Below, piece after piece: positions 26,564 to 35,165 of a stretch of DNA of 41,115 nucleotides (positions within the stretch are counted from its first letter, which is position 1; each line of letters begins with the position of its first letter). Origin of the DNA: Leucothrix pacifica (GTDB taxonomy: Bacteria; Pseudomonadota; Gammaproteobacteria; Thiotrichales; Thiotrichaceae); assembly GCF_003172875.1 (NCBI RefSeq), contig NZ_QGKM01000072.1, positions 1 to 41,115 on the forward strand, given 5' to 3'. The translations under genes were made by a program, and so were the position numbers. The notes beneath the pieces are model-generated. The model was given only the letters and a program-made list of their open reading frames with translations, made no database searches and was not told where the DNA came from.

Positions 26564-26826
26564 TATTCCTCACTGCCCTGCTGTGCAAGATACTTACTGC
26601 GCTTTTCAGCAAACTGGGCTTTATAATCATCTAAAGAAACACCTTCACCTACTTCGCCTTTACTTAACTCTTCACGCAACTTAGCCAGTTTAAAGCTTTG
26701 TTCTTCCAGTAGGCGCAAACCTGCACGGATTACGTCACTGACTGAGCCGTAATAGCCAGACTCAATTTGTGACTGCACAAAATTTTCCAGATCCCCACTA
26801 AGAATGATAGATGTATTTTTGCTCAT
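26563..26826 (-). CDS. parD: ParD-type ribbon-helix-helix antitoxin
   Basis: An 87-residue protein opening MSKNTSIILSGDLENFVQSQ, a ribbon-helix-helix DNA-binding half, followed by GYYGSVSDVIRAGLRLLEE, the family's characteristic helix. The C-terminal half (FKLAKLREELSKGEVGEG...) wraps the toxin. It neutralises ParE and represses its own operon. Inverted repeats directly upstream (26841-26877) are the likely operator. The ribosome site AGAGG lies 9 bases before the ATG. Confidence 0.9.
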   Translation of the reverse strand: MSKNTSIILSGDLENFVQSQIESGYYGSVSDVIRAGLRLLEEQSFKLAKLREELSKGEVGEGVSLDDYKAQFAEKRSKYLAQQGSEE

Positions 26827-26840
26827 CGCTTTAACCTCTG

Positions 26841-26877
26841 TTTAAGTGAATAACTTAAATATACCATTGAATGGTAT
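26841..26877. promoter_or_regulatory. Probable ParD operator in the divergent parDE / TIR-CHAT control region
   Basis: There are two perfect inverted repeats: TTTAAGT (26841-26847) with ACTTAAA (26853-26859), and ATACCAT (26861-26867) with ATGGTAT (26871-26877). A minus-strand -10-like TAAAAT overlaps the second one at 26876-26881. Ribbon-helix-helix antitoxins bind such repeats in pairs. The site lies about 41 bp upstream of the -10 of the divergent gene, so it might influence that gene as well. Confidence 0.6.
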
Positions 26878-26917
26878 TTTAGATAAAGCATTGCTCAACC
26901 AACATACCACCCATCCC

Positions 26918-26926
26918 TGCTATAAT
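26918..26926 (+). promoter_or_regulatory. Extended -10 promoter of the TIR-CHAT gene
   Basis: TGCTATAAT at 26918-26926 is a perfect extended -10 element. There is no good -35 at the right distance, as is allowed for this promoter type. Transcription would start near 26933, about 23 nt before the ATG. Confidence 0.6.
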
Positions 26927-26955
26927 GCTGAAAACCTCAACAAACAGGGCCGGTT

Positions 26956-29900
26956 ATGACCTCAAACTCCCAACACGTTTTTATTTCCCATACCTCAGCC
27001 GATGATGACTTTGTTAAAGAGTTACGCATCAAGCTGGAGCTACACGGTATTAGCGTTTGGGTGGACTCACAGCAGTTGCGCGGCGGCAGTAAGCTGGAGG
27101 CTGACATTGAGCAGGCGATTAAAGACTCCGGCCATGTCATTGCGGTGCTCAGCCCGCGTACTATCAACTCACCGTGGGTACGCAAGGAAATTCAGTTCGC
27201 AGAGGCCAATGGCCATAAGGTCATCCCGTTGTTATTGCCGGGCATTGAAGTCACCGCGCTGGGTATGTGGTTTGATGAGGAACCGGTAGCGGAAAAGATT
27301 GAACTGGATGTCGGCAAGCTGGATGAAAAGCTACCACATATTCTGGCTGCTTTGGGGCTGCGTGCTCCTGATCATGATTTACCTTCCGAACAACAGGTCG
27401 CCAATAAACCCGTCGCCGAGCTATTACTGGAATTATCCGAACCCACGTTAAGCCGGGATGAGCACGGCGCGGAACAGCTGAGTGCCCGTGCTGAATTAAG
27501 TTATCTTCCGGCGGATATGGCGGTTGAGCGGGAGGTAAAAAGTCGTCCGTTTCGTTTCACTGCACCCATCGGGCAAATTGAACAGGATGAGTTGCATTGG
27601 TATCTGGAGGAGTATTACCGCTGGCCGGTGGGTTTGTTTCGTGAGCGGGCAGAGCGTACCGAGGGGCAGTTAGCGCAGTGGGGCGCGGCACTGTTTGCGG
27701 GTAGCCTTGGGAATACGGTGTGTCAGGCACCACTGAACGCTTGGAAGCAGGTGCGGGATGGTGTGGAGCGGCGTTTTTCGGTACAGGTGGAGGCGACGAC
27801 CTTGGCAGAGGGTAAGGACGCACAGGCCAACGCCAATGAAGCGGCCAGCCGTTTGCAGAGCCTGCCGTGGGAGTTGTTATACGATGAGGCGTATCTGAGT
27901 GAGGGAGCTAATCCGGTGGGCATTCGTCGTCGCTTACCGAACTTTAAACAGCAGTTGCCTCGTGTTACCGAGCTGCCAATCTGTATTTTGTTAGTGAGTC
28001 CGCGTCCGGAAGAACAAGGCGTGAGTTATATCGATCATCGCGTCAGTGCTTTGCCGTTGGTGCAGGCGGTGGAGTCGTTGGGGGATTTGGTGCAGTTGAC
28101 GGTATTAAGTCCACCGACCTTGGGCGCATTGGAACAGGCTCTGCACCGCGCTCGTGATGCTGGGCAGGCTTATGATGTGCTGCATTTTGATGGACATGGC
28201 ATATATGACCGAGAGCATGGTTTGGGGGCTTTGTGTTTCGAAAATCCGCAGGATAGCAAGGCGCTGGAGGGGCGGCGCAATGACTTGGTGCATGCGGATA
28301 CCTTGGCGAAGTTATTGAAGGATTTCCGTGTGCCGCTGGTGTTTCTGGAGGTTTGTCAGACCGCACAAGCTGAGGCTGATCCGAATGCGTCGGTGGCGGC
28401 GAGTTTGTTGGAAGAGGGTGTGACTTCGGTGGTGGCGATGACGCATAGCGTGTTGGTGGAGACGGCGCGGCGCTTTGTTACCGAATTTTATCAGGCACTG
28501 GCACAGGGGCAGCGGGTCGGTGCGGCGATGTTGGCGGGGCAGCGGGTGTTAATGCGTGATACCCAACGTGGTCAGATTGCGGGAGCGGGTGAGTTGCATT
28601 TACAGGATTGGTTTGTGCCGATTTTGTATAAGGAACAGCACGACCCGCAGTTATTCGAGCGGATTCCGTCGGCCACCGCGCAACAGATGCAGGCGCAGCA
28701 ACAGCAGAGCCGTTTGGGCTGGCTGGGCAAACATGAGTATGACTTTGTTGGTCGTAGCCGTGAGTTATTGCAGCTGGAACGCTTACTGGAACACCAATCG
28801 TATGCGGTGATCCGGGGTCAGGGCGGCGCAGGGAAAACCACGGTGGCGGTGGAGCTGGCGCAGTGGCTGGTGCGGAGTCGGCGCTTTGACCGGTGTGCCT
28901 TTGTCAGTGTGGAGGAATACACCCACGCAGGCGCGGTGGTGGAGGTGTTGCTGAAGCAATTGCTCAACCCGCAGCATAATCTGGCGGCGGAATACAGTAG
29001 TGATATTGAGCAGGCCTTACAGGCAATCCGGCGGGTGCTGGAGAATGAACGAGTGCTGATTGTGGTGGATAATGTGGAGTCGTTATTGGCGGCGGCGCTT
29101 GAGGAGAATCTGGCGGGGATTTTTGGGGTATTGGAAGGGCTTGCAGGGGCTAAACTCCTGTTCACCACCCGTGAATCTCTACCCAAACCCTTCAATCACA
29201 AAAAACGCGAAATCCTGCTCGGCGCACTCGCTCCGCAGGATGCCAAAGCGCTAGTGATGCAGGTGATGAATCATCAGGGGTTGAACCTGCGTCATGATGA
29301 TCAGGGCAACACCCCGCAGGAAGTGGAAGCACTGGTGCAGTCGGTGGGCTGTCATGCGCGGGCGCTGGTGTTATTGGCGCGGGAGCTGGCGTTGCATGGC
29401 GTGACGGCGACCACGGGGACTATTCGCGGGATTATGCAGCGGCTGGAGGCGGAACATCCGGGGCAGCGGGAGAATTCCTTGTTTGCCAGTGTGGAACTGT
29501 CATTACAGCGTTTATCGTCGGAAGTGCGGGAGCAGATTGCTGGATTGGCGGTGTTTCAGGATGGTGGAAAGCTTGAAGCCTTGGCTTATGTGCTGGACGT
29601 AGATACTGACCATGCGCGGACGATTGGCATGGATCTGATACAGGTCGGGCTGGCGCAGACGGTGGGTGAATATGGTTATGTGCGCTTTGATCCGGCCTTG
29701 GCGGCCTATCTGGATTTGGGCCTGACGGATGAACAGCGGGCGGCTTATCTGGCGCGTTGGCGGGACGTGATGGGGCAGTTGGTGGGGTTTCTGTATCAAC
29801 AAATATTCAAAGATACCAAACTGTCGTTCAGTCTCACACAACAGGAACTGCCCAATCTGATGGCGTATCTGCAAAGTCTGATGACGGATTTACAGGCCGG

Positions 29901-31269
29901 ACAGGTGACAGCGGAAGCGGTGACTGATCAGCTTGGTCGCGTCGAGCAACTACTGGCAAACCTGAATCAACCACAGGCACTGGCGCAGATGGTGGTATGG
30001 CGGGGGCAGGCGGCGCAGGGTTTGGGGGAGTGGAGTCGACAGCGTTTTGAACATGAACGCATGAGTATTGAGCGCTTGTTGCAACAAGGTGATGTGCAGG
30101 CGGCGTTTCAGGCGGCGCAAGCTGTATTGGAGCAGTGTCAGCAGGGCGGGGAACAGGCGTATGCCGGGGCGGATTATGATTTGGCGATGGCAAACGTTCT
30201 ATTGGTGCGGGTATTGAAAACCGGTGGTGCAGCCGCCCAAGCCTTGCCCTATTTGCAGGAAGCACAGCAGCGTTTTGAAGTCCTAGGGGAAGATGGGGCA
30301 AGGATGGCTACAGTTGCTTTGGCAGATCAGGGTGATTGTCTGCTGGCATTAGGGCAGTTGGACGCGGCAGTGGCAGTTTATGAGGAAGCTATCGTACGGT
30401 CGGAAAAACTGGAAGATACCCTGCAGGTTGCTGTTGGGAAAGCATCGCTCGCTACTACCCGTTTACTGCAAAATAACACTTCTGAGGCGCTGGAAGGGTA
30501 TAAAGAAGCAATGACAATATATCAGCAATTGAATGATTCGGGTGCGGTGGCAACGGCTTGGCATCAGATGGGGATGACACATAAGGCTGTAGGTGATTTT
30601 ACACAGGCTGAGCAAGCGTATCGGCAGTCGTTGTCGATTAACAGTCAGCAGAGAAATAAAGCGGGTGAAGCCAAGAGCTTGAATGAACTGGGTATTCTTT
30701 ATGATGACTGGCAGCGTCCGGAACAGGCCGTGAGTTTTTACCGGCAGGCAGTGGCTATTCATGTTGCTTTGGGGGATTTGTGCTCTGAAGGTATGGCTCG
30801 CAGCAATATTGCAGGTACCCTGATCACACTACAACGTTATGACGAAGCACGTCCGGAGTTATTGCGGGCGATTGAGTGTAAGCAGCCTTATGGTCATGCG
30901 GCTGAGCCGTGGAAGACCTGGTATATTCTGCACAATCTGGAGCAGGCCAGCGGTAATCCACAGGCTGCCCGCGAGGCACGGGAGCAGGCGGTGGCCACGT
31001 ATCTGGCGTATCGGCGGGATGGTGGGGAGAATCATTCGGGGGCGGGACGTTTCGTTTTGGCGGTGGGGCAGGCGATTCAGCAGGGGGATACTTCGGAGGT
31101 TGAGCAGGTGATTGCAGATGCGCTTGATAATCCTGAGGAAGACAAAAACTTCCTGCACAAGCTACAAGCCATTATCGCCGGAGAGCGTGATTTGGCGTTG
31201 GCGGCGGATGAGGATTTGAAGTATGACTTGGCGGTGGAGCTTCAAATGCTATTGGAGGGGCTGGGTTGA
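26956..31269 (+). CDS. TIR-CHAT-STAND NTPase-TPR protein (NLR-like conflict protein)
   Basis: A 1437-residue multidomain protein. Residues 5-135 form a TIR domain (HVFISHTSADDDFVKELR, GISVWVDSQQL, VIAVLSPRTINSPWV), with E48 at the position of the catalytic glutamate of NAD-cleaving TIRs. Residues about 195-560 are a CHAT caspase-like protease with H414 in FDGHGI and C467 in FLEVCQTA. Residues about 597-920 are a STAND/NB-ARC NTPase: FVGRSREL, Walker A GQGGAGKTT (K627), Walker B VLIVVDNVE (D705), sensor FTTRE (736-740), a GCHARALVLLA block resembling the GLPLAL motif, and a winged-helix region. Residues about 1035-1350 are TPR repeats, probably the sensor. All catalytic residues appear intact. 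The protein would oligomerise on trigger sensing and release NAD cleavage, proteolysis or both; this is inferred from relatives. It looks richer in G and C than its neighbours. Confidence 0.88.
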   Translation: MTSNSQHVFISHTSADDDFVKELRIKLELHGISVWVDSQQLRGGSKLEADIEQAIKDSGHVIAVLSPRTINSPWVRKEIQFAEANGHKVIPLLLPGIEVTALGMWFDEEPVAEKIELDVGKLDEKLPHILAALGLRAPDHDLPSEQQVANKPVAELLLELSEPTLSRDEHGAEQLSARAELSYLPADMAVEREVKSRPFRFTAPIGQIEQDELHWYLEEYYRWPVGLFRERAERTEGQLAQWGAALFAGSLGNTVCQAPLNAWKQVRDGVERRFSVQVEATTLAEGKDAQANANEAASRLQSLPWELLYDEAYLSEGANPVGIRRRLPNFKQQLPRVTELPICILLVSPRPEEQGVSYIDHRVSALPLVQAVESLGDLVQLTVLSPPTLGALEQALHRARDAGQAYDVLHFDGHGIYDREHGLGALCFENPQDSKALEGRRNDLVHADTLAKLLKDFRVPLVFLEVCQTAQAEADPNASVAASLLEEGVTSVVAMTHSVLVETARRFVTEFYQALAQGQRVGAAMLAGQRVLMRDTQRGQIAGAGELHLQDWFVPILYKEQHDPQLFERIPSATAQQMQAQQQQSRLGWLGKHEYDFVGRSRELLQLERLLEHQSYAVIRGQGGAGKTTVAVELAQWLVRSRRFDRCAFVSVEEYTHAGAVVEVLLKQLLNPQHNLAAEYSSDIEQALQAIRRVLENERVLIVVDNVESLLAAALEENLAGIFGVLEGLAGAKLLFTTRESLPKPFNHKKREILLGALAPQDAKALVMQVMNHQGLNLRHDDQGNTPQEVEALVQSVGCHARALVLLARELALHGVTATTGTIRGIMQRLEAEHPGQRENSLFASVELSLQRLSSEVREQIAGLAVFQDGGKLEALAYVLDVDTDHARTIGMDLIQVGLAQTVGEYGYVRFDPALAAYLDLGLTDEQRAAYLARWRDVMGQLVGFLYQQIFKDTKLSFSLTQQELPNLMAYLQSLMTDLQAGQVTAEAVTDQLGRVEQLLANLNQPQALAQMVVWRGQAAQGLGEWSRQRFEHERMSIERLLQQGDVQAAFQAAQAVLEQCQQGGEQAYAGADYDLAMANVLLVRVLKTGGAAAQALPYLQEAQQRFEVLGEDGARMATVALADQGDCLLALGQLDAAVAVYEEAIVRSEKLEDTLQVAVGKASLATTRLLQNNTSEALEGYKEAMTIYQQLNDSGAVATAWHQMGMTHKAVGDFTQAEQAYRQSLSINSQQRNKAGEAKSLNELGILYDDWQRPEQAVSFYRQAVAIHVALGDLCSEGMARSNIAGTLITLQRYDEARPELLRAIECKQPYGHAAEPWKTWYILHNLEQASGNPQAAREAREQAVATYLAYRRDGGENHSGAGRFVLAVGQAIQQGDTSEVEQVIADALDNPEEDKNFLHKLQAIIAGERDLALAADEDLKYDLAVELQMLLEGLG

Positions 31270-31360
31270 GTGTGGTCACTGGGGAGTTAGTACTGATTAG
31301 TTAGCCACCAAAGGCTTGGATAAAGGCTTTAACACTACGAATATCAACGCGGCTGCCAAT

Positions 31361-31423
31361 TAAGATCAATTAATTGACTCTAGTTCTTATGGTGATATGA
31401 TTAAGATCAAATATTTGATCTTA
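31361..31423 (+). promoter_or_regulatory. Promoter of the DUF4143 ATPase gene embedded in two palindromic operators
   Basis: A strong promoter, TTGACT (31374-31379), 16 bp, TATGAT (31396-31401), precedes the ATPase gene. The downstream site (31402-31423) is a perfect 22-bp palindrome with half-site TAAGATCAAAT and covers the expected start of transcription. The upstream site (31361-31382) shares TAAGATCAA but is imperfect on its right side and contains the -35 element. The two sites start 41 bp apart, close to four helical turns, which suits cooperative repression. The repressor is unknown. Confidence 0.75.
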
Positions 31424-31433
31424 GTGGTTTTCA

Positions 31434-32840
31434 ATGCTCACCATCTCAAAACAAGCAATAATCTCCCGCCTACACTTTGATAACCCTTGGTGGGAAAATG
31501 GTCGTGTGGAGCGTCGGTATAAAAACTACCCTAGACGCTTTTATTTTGCGCCTTTCTATGCGCTTATTAAGGAAACCTCGATCAATAGAGCCGCAGTGCT
31601 TATGGGGCCTCGAAGGGTTGGTAAGACCGTTATGGTCTATCACGCAATCGACCAGTTGCTCGCGGAAGGTGTCTCGCCCAATAACATTTTTTATGTACCA
31701 CTAGAGACTCCGATTTACACGGGGTTATCACTTGAGCAGTTGGTCAATATGCTGCAAGAGGAGTTTGCTCATAAAAGAGATGATGAGCTTTTTATTATTT
31801 TCGATGAAATCCAGTATTTGCCGAGCTGGGAAGTTCACTTAAAGTCACTTGTTGATTCTTACCCGTCTTATAAATATGTCGCGACAGGGTCTGCCGCTGC
31901 TGCACTCAAGTTAAAAAGCAGGGAGTCAGGTGCTGGCCGTTTTACTGAGTTTTTGCTGCCACCTCTAACGTTTGCAGAGTACATTTCGTTTATTGGCAAG
32001 GTTGATTTACTGGTCGAAGAAAAAGAAGCCTTCAGTTATCAGGCAAAAGATATTCATGAGTTAAATGATGAATTTGTGAATTATCTGAACTATGGAGGTT
32101 ACCCCGAAGCCGTCTTCTCTGAGCTCATTCAAGGTGACAGCTCGCGGTATATCAAAAGCGATATTATCGACAAAGTGCTCTTGCGAGATTTGCCAAGTTT
32201 ATATGGTATCAATGATGTGCAAGAGTTGAATAAGTTGTTTAACTCTATTGCCTATAACACTGGAAATGAGATTACCCTAGAGTCGCTGTCAAAATCTTCT
32301 GGCGTATCAAAAAATACGATTAAGAAGTACATGGAATACTTGGAAGCGGCGTTTTTAATAAAGATCGTTAATCGAGTTGATATAACGTCTAAGAAATTTA
32401 AACGAGCAACTACCTTCAAAATTTACCTAACGAACCCTTCAATGAGAGCCGCCTTATTTGGTCCTGTAACGGCTGATCATGAGGCAATGGGAGCCTTAAC
32501 AGAAACGGCTATTTTTAGTCAGTGGTTTCATGATCAGGACATAGATAAGCTGCATTATGCGCGTTGGAAGAATGGCGAGGTTGATATTGTGTGGCTGAAT
32601 ACTGCTATCCAAAAGCCTGAATGGTGTGTTGAGGTGAAGTGGTCTGATCTACCGTGTGGTGATGCTAGAATGGTGAAAGGTTTGACAGAGTTTGCTAATC
32701 AAAACAGTTTAACAGATGTGCTGATTACGACTAGAACGGCTTCCCAGGTAGGTAACATTAATGGGGTTAATATTCGTTATCAGCCAAGTGCATCTTATGC
32801 TTATGAGCTGGGAGTGAAAATGTTTACGCTGAGTGTGTAG
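31434..32840 (+). CDS. AAA ATPase with DUF4143 C-terminal region
   Basis: A 468-residue protein of the AAA_14/DUF4143 family. Walker A is GPRRVGKT (58-65), Walker B is FIIFDEIQYLP (D124, E125), and sensor 1 is VATGSAA. A winged-helix stretch follows (LESLSKSSGVSKNTIKKYMEYLEAAFLI). The C-terminal region reads HYARWKNGEVDIVW...EWCVEVKWSD, the D...E-x-K arrangement of PD-(D/E)xK-like folds common in this family. The function is poorly known; these ATPases are frequent in mobile and defence-rich DNA. It lies 164 bp behind the TIR-CHAT gene on the same strand but has its own promoter. The ATG at 31434 lies 10 bp after the palindrome, with no clear ribosome site. Confidence 0.85.
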   Translation: MLTISKQAIISRLHFDNPWWENGRVERRYKNYPRRFYFAPFYALIKETSINRAAVLMGPRRVGKTVMVYHAIDQLLAEGVSPNNIFYVPLETPIYTGLSLEQLVNMLQEEFAHKRDDELFIIFDEIQYLPSWEVHLKSLVDSYPSYKYVATGSAAAALKLKSRESGAGRFTEFLLPPLTFAEYISFIGKVDLLVEEKEAFSYQAKDIHELNDEFVNYLNYGGYPEAVFSELIQGDSSRYIKSDIIDKVLLRDLPSLYGINDVQELNKLFNSIAYNTGNEITLESLSKSSGVSKNTIKKYMEYLEAAFLIKIVNRVDITSKKFKRATTFKIYLTNPSMRAALFGPVTADHEAMGALTETAIFSQWFHDQDIDKLHYARWKNGEVDIVWLNTAIQKPEWCVEVKWSDLPCGDARMVKGLTEFANQNSLTDVLITTRTASQVGNINGVNIRYQPSASYAYELGVKMFTLSV

Positions 32841-32983
32841 GGTGGCGAGTAGATTTGAACGTGAAATCGGCAGTCGCGACTGAGAGTACATCGGCTGGCC
32901 CAATTCCACAGACCAATTTATACAACCGTAGTTCGTCTTTTTGATAAAACATCAACGGATATGATACGCACGAGTATAGGCTT

Positions 32984-33586
32984 ATGAACCCCACAGAACT
33001 TGGCACCAAGTACGATAAAATCGCCCAATGGTGGCACGACCGTCATCATAATTCTGCCTATGGTGTTTCGCAATTCAAGCGCGCGATTGCCATGGCAGAA
33101 AAGGGCGGTAAAGCGTTAGATGTAGGCTGCGGAGCAGGTGGTCGCTTTGTGCGTATTTTACAAGAACACGCATTCTCGGTGACCGGCTTGGATGTATCCA
33201 AAGAGATGGTGCATTTGGCGCGGAAAAATCACTCGGAGCATCAGTTTATTCATCAGGATATTTGCACGTGGGAAACCTCTGAACGCTTCGATTTTATTGT
33301 GGCCTGGGACAGTATTTTTCACTTACCGCTTGCCATGCAAAAGCCAGTCATCTCGAAATTATGTAGCTTACTGACCAGTGGCGGTGTGTTGATTTACAGC
33401 TTTGGGGACGGTGAGGGAGATCACACCGACACATGGCATGATGATACTTTCTACTACAGCTCGATTGGTATTGAGCAAAATGTACAGTGCCTGATGGAAC
33501 ATGGTTTAGCGTTGCGACATTTGGAGCTGGATCAGTATCCTCAAAATCATGTCTATGTAATTGCTCAGCGTGATCCTCCGAAGTAG
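32984..33586 (+). CDS. Class I SAM-dependent methyltransferase
   Basis: A 200-residue Rossmann-fold methyltransferase. Motif I is ALDVGCGAGGRF (about 44-55), the acidic end of strand 2 is in VTGLDVSKEM, motif II is in HQDICTWE, and the motif after it is FDFIVAWDSIFHLPL. The N-terminus (KYDKIAQWWHDRHHNSAYGV) is like that of small-molecule methyltransferases of the UbiE/Tehb-like type. The substrate is not deducible. It stands alone between the DUF4143 gene and the minus-strand regulator. Confidence 0.82.
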   Translation: MNPTELGTKYDKIAQWWHDRHHNSAYGVSQFKRAIAMAEKGGKALDVGCGAGGRFVRILQEHAFSVTGLDVSKEMVHLARKNHSEHQFIHQDICTWETSERFDFIVAWDSIFHLPLAMQKPVISKLCSLLTSGGVLIYSFGDGEGDHTDTWHDDTFYYSSIGIEQNVQCLMEHGLALRHLELDQYPQNHVYVIAQRDPPK

Positions 33587-33679
33587 TCCACAGCGCTTAC
33601 TCGACCATGTCCGAATCTGGCTCTATGTTATTGGGCAAATGTGCAGTAAATACTGTGGATTGTTAAAGATTGTGTAAAT

Positions 33680-34894
33680 TTATGAGGAGGGGGGTGTATG
33701 ATGCGAGGTATCAACAGGGGAATGCTGTTTAAGCTGCTTACGGTACTGCGAAGGTGTCATCTCACAGTGTTGTTTAAACAAACTATTAAAGCTGGACTTG
33801 GATTTAAAGCCGCAGCGAAAAGCAATATCCAGGATCGTCGATTTCGCCAGCGCCGGATCTTTTAACAGGCGTTTAACTTCCTCAATTCGATATTCATTTA
33901 CATACTGATAGAAGTTTTTAGACAGACCATTATTCAGTACTTGGGACAGGTTTCGCCTCGGTGTATTGACTGCATCGGCCAAGGTATACACCGAAAAGTC
34001 GGCATTTAGAAAAGGCTTTTCACGCAGCATATATTCCTGCATGTCTTCGATAAGCTGAGCAGTGGCTTCATCACTCATATCACAAGCACTCGTATCAGGT
34101 GCTTCAACTGCTATCTCCCCGTCATTTGCTGCCGCTGTTTTTAAGGCAATATCAACCTCAGTCAATGCAGGCTGAAACAAGAAAACCGGCTTCTGTTTGA
34201 CCCCAAAGAAACACAGCAAAACCGTAAAGCTGAGAAACGACAGCATATGGAATGTGAGTGGTTTAATAACAGCTGTTGAGTCCAGCATACCCTCATTCAA
34301 AAAATTCAGAATAACCAGCACTGCAAACGTTGCGGGTAATGCAAACAACCACTTCAAACTGATCAGATTGTCATTGCGCGAGAAGATCCCTGAGATATTC
34401 TTTTGGTGCTTGCGCAGCGCGAAGATTGTGGCAATGGAGTAGGCGATAAAGATAAGGCCATTGATGAGTCCAAACCGTGCCATCAACAGTGCGAACAACG
34501 ATGAGGCATGCTCCGGGTTGTCCAGTGTCGGTCGCATAGGCTGTGAGTGATCCATGGAAATGAATGCGATGTAAAAAACCACGAAGGGAATGAGGTGCAG
34601 CAGTTCAGACTTTCCAAAGCTAATTTTTTGATTACTAACCAGCGTTTGTACGTACAAATAAAGGATTGGACCATGCAATAGGTTGAGCGTGGGATTGGTA
34701 ACTAAGTTAAAGCGTGGCGCATCATGATCAAGATAAGAGAGGGTCGTGTGAAACAGCGGAATATTCAGCAGGACTAACCAGATGCACAGTAGCCAGTCGG
34801 ACTGGTGTTTGTAAGATTTACTCAGAATATTGATCAGGGTAAACGCTGTAAGCGCCAGACCGATGATACAAATTTCCCACGTCCAGTTTTCCAT
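33680..34894 (-). CDS. AraC-family regulator with N-terminal membrane domain
   Basis: A 404-residue protein. The N-terminal half has about seven hydrophobic segments (residues 5-230), starting MENWTWEICIIGLALTAFTL. The C-terminal 100 residues are a two-helix-turn-helix AraC domain: LADAVNTPRRNLSQVLN for the first and ILDIAFRCGFKSKSSFNSLFKQHCEMTPSQYR for the second, the latter strongly conserved. Such regulators may sense a small molecule or signal at the membrane and act on a nearby gene. It is divergent from the secreted beta-trefoil gene, the most likely local target, across 270 bp. Confidence 0.85.
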   Translation of the reverse strand: MENWTWEICIIGLALTAFTLINILSKSYKHQSDWLLCIWLVLLNIPLFHTTLSYLDHDAPRFNLVTNPTLNLLHGPILYLYVQTLVSNQKISFGKSELLHLIPFVVFYIAFISMDHSQPMRPTLDNPEHASSLFALLMARFGLINGLIFIAYSIATIFALRKHQKNISGIFSRNDNLISLKWLFALPATFAVLVILNFLNEGMLDSTAVIKPLTFHMLSFLSFTVLLCFFGVKQKPVFLFQPALTEVDIALKTAAANDGEIAVEAPDTSACDMSDEATAQLIEDMQEYMLREKPFLNADFSVYTLADAVNTPRRNLSQVLNNGLSKNFYQYVNEYRIEEVKRLLKDPALAKSTILDIAFRCGFKSKSSFNSLFKQHCEMTPSQYRKQLKQHSPVDTSHHTPPSS

Positions 34895-35037
34895 AAAATT
34901 GTTGCTGTCCTTAAAGCGCGAATCATGATTTTTTTAGTAAACGGAAGTCCAAATAACGCCATTTGGACGACTCATCAAGGGTGTGACCCTAAACTTATAG
35001 GCTATACACACATCTAACAAGTGATGAGGCTTATCTA

Positions 35038-35088
35038 ATGAGTATCAATAACTGGGTTCGTTTGGTGCGTGACGCTAAGCCTGAATAA
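35038..35088 (+). CDS. Possible 16-residue open frame (or remnant) upstream of the beta-trefoil gene
   Basis: ATG at 35038 opens MSINNWVRLVRDAKPE and stops at 35088, with GAGG about 9 bases upstream. The composition looks protein-like, but the length is too short for assignment. It could be a leader peptide, the decayed start of a lost gene, or chance. Confidence 0.2.
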   Translation: MSINNWVRLVRDAKPE

Positions 35089-35165
35089 TTCATGCTGTTT
35101 GGCATGCAAAGCAGGTTGTAATAAATCTGCATCGATACAATGGAAACTACAATAAGGAACATACT

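Noticed and set aside
29512-30301. Long minus-strand frames inside the TIR-CHAT gene
   Set aside because: They are by-products of GC-rich codon bias in the large gene and show no domain, signal or ribosome site.
26956-32840. TIR-CHAT gene and DUF4143 ATPase as one operon
   Set aside because: The ATPase has its own strong promoter and operators in the 164-bp gap, so joint transcription is not required. They are kept as neighbours only.
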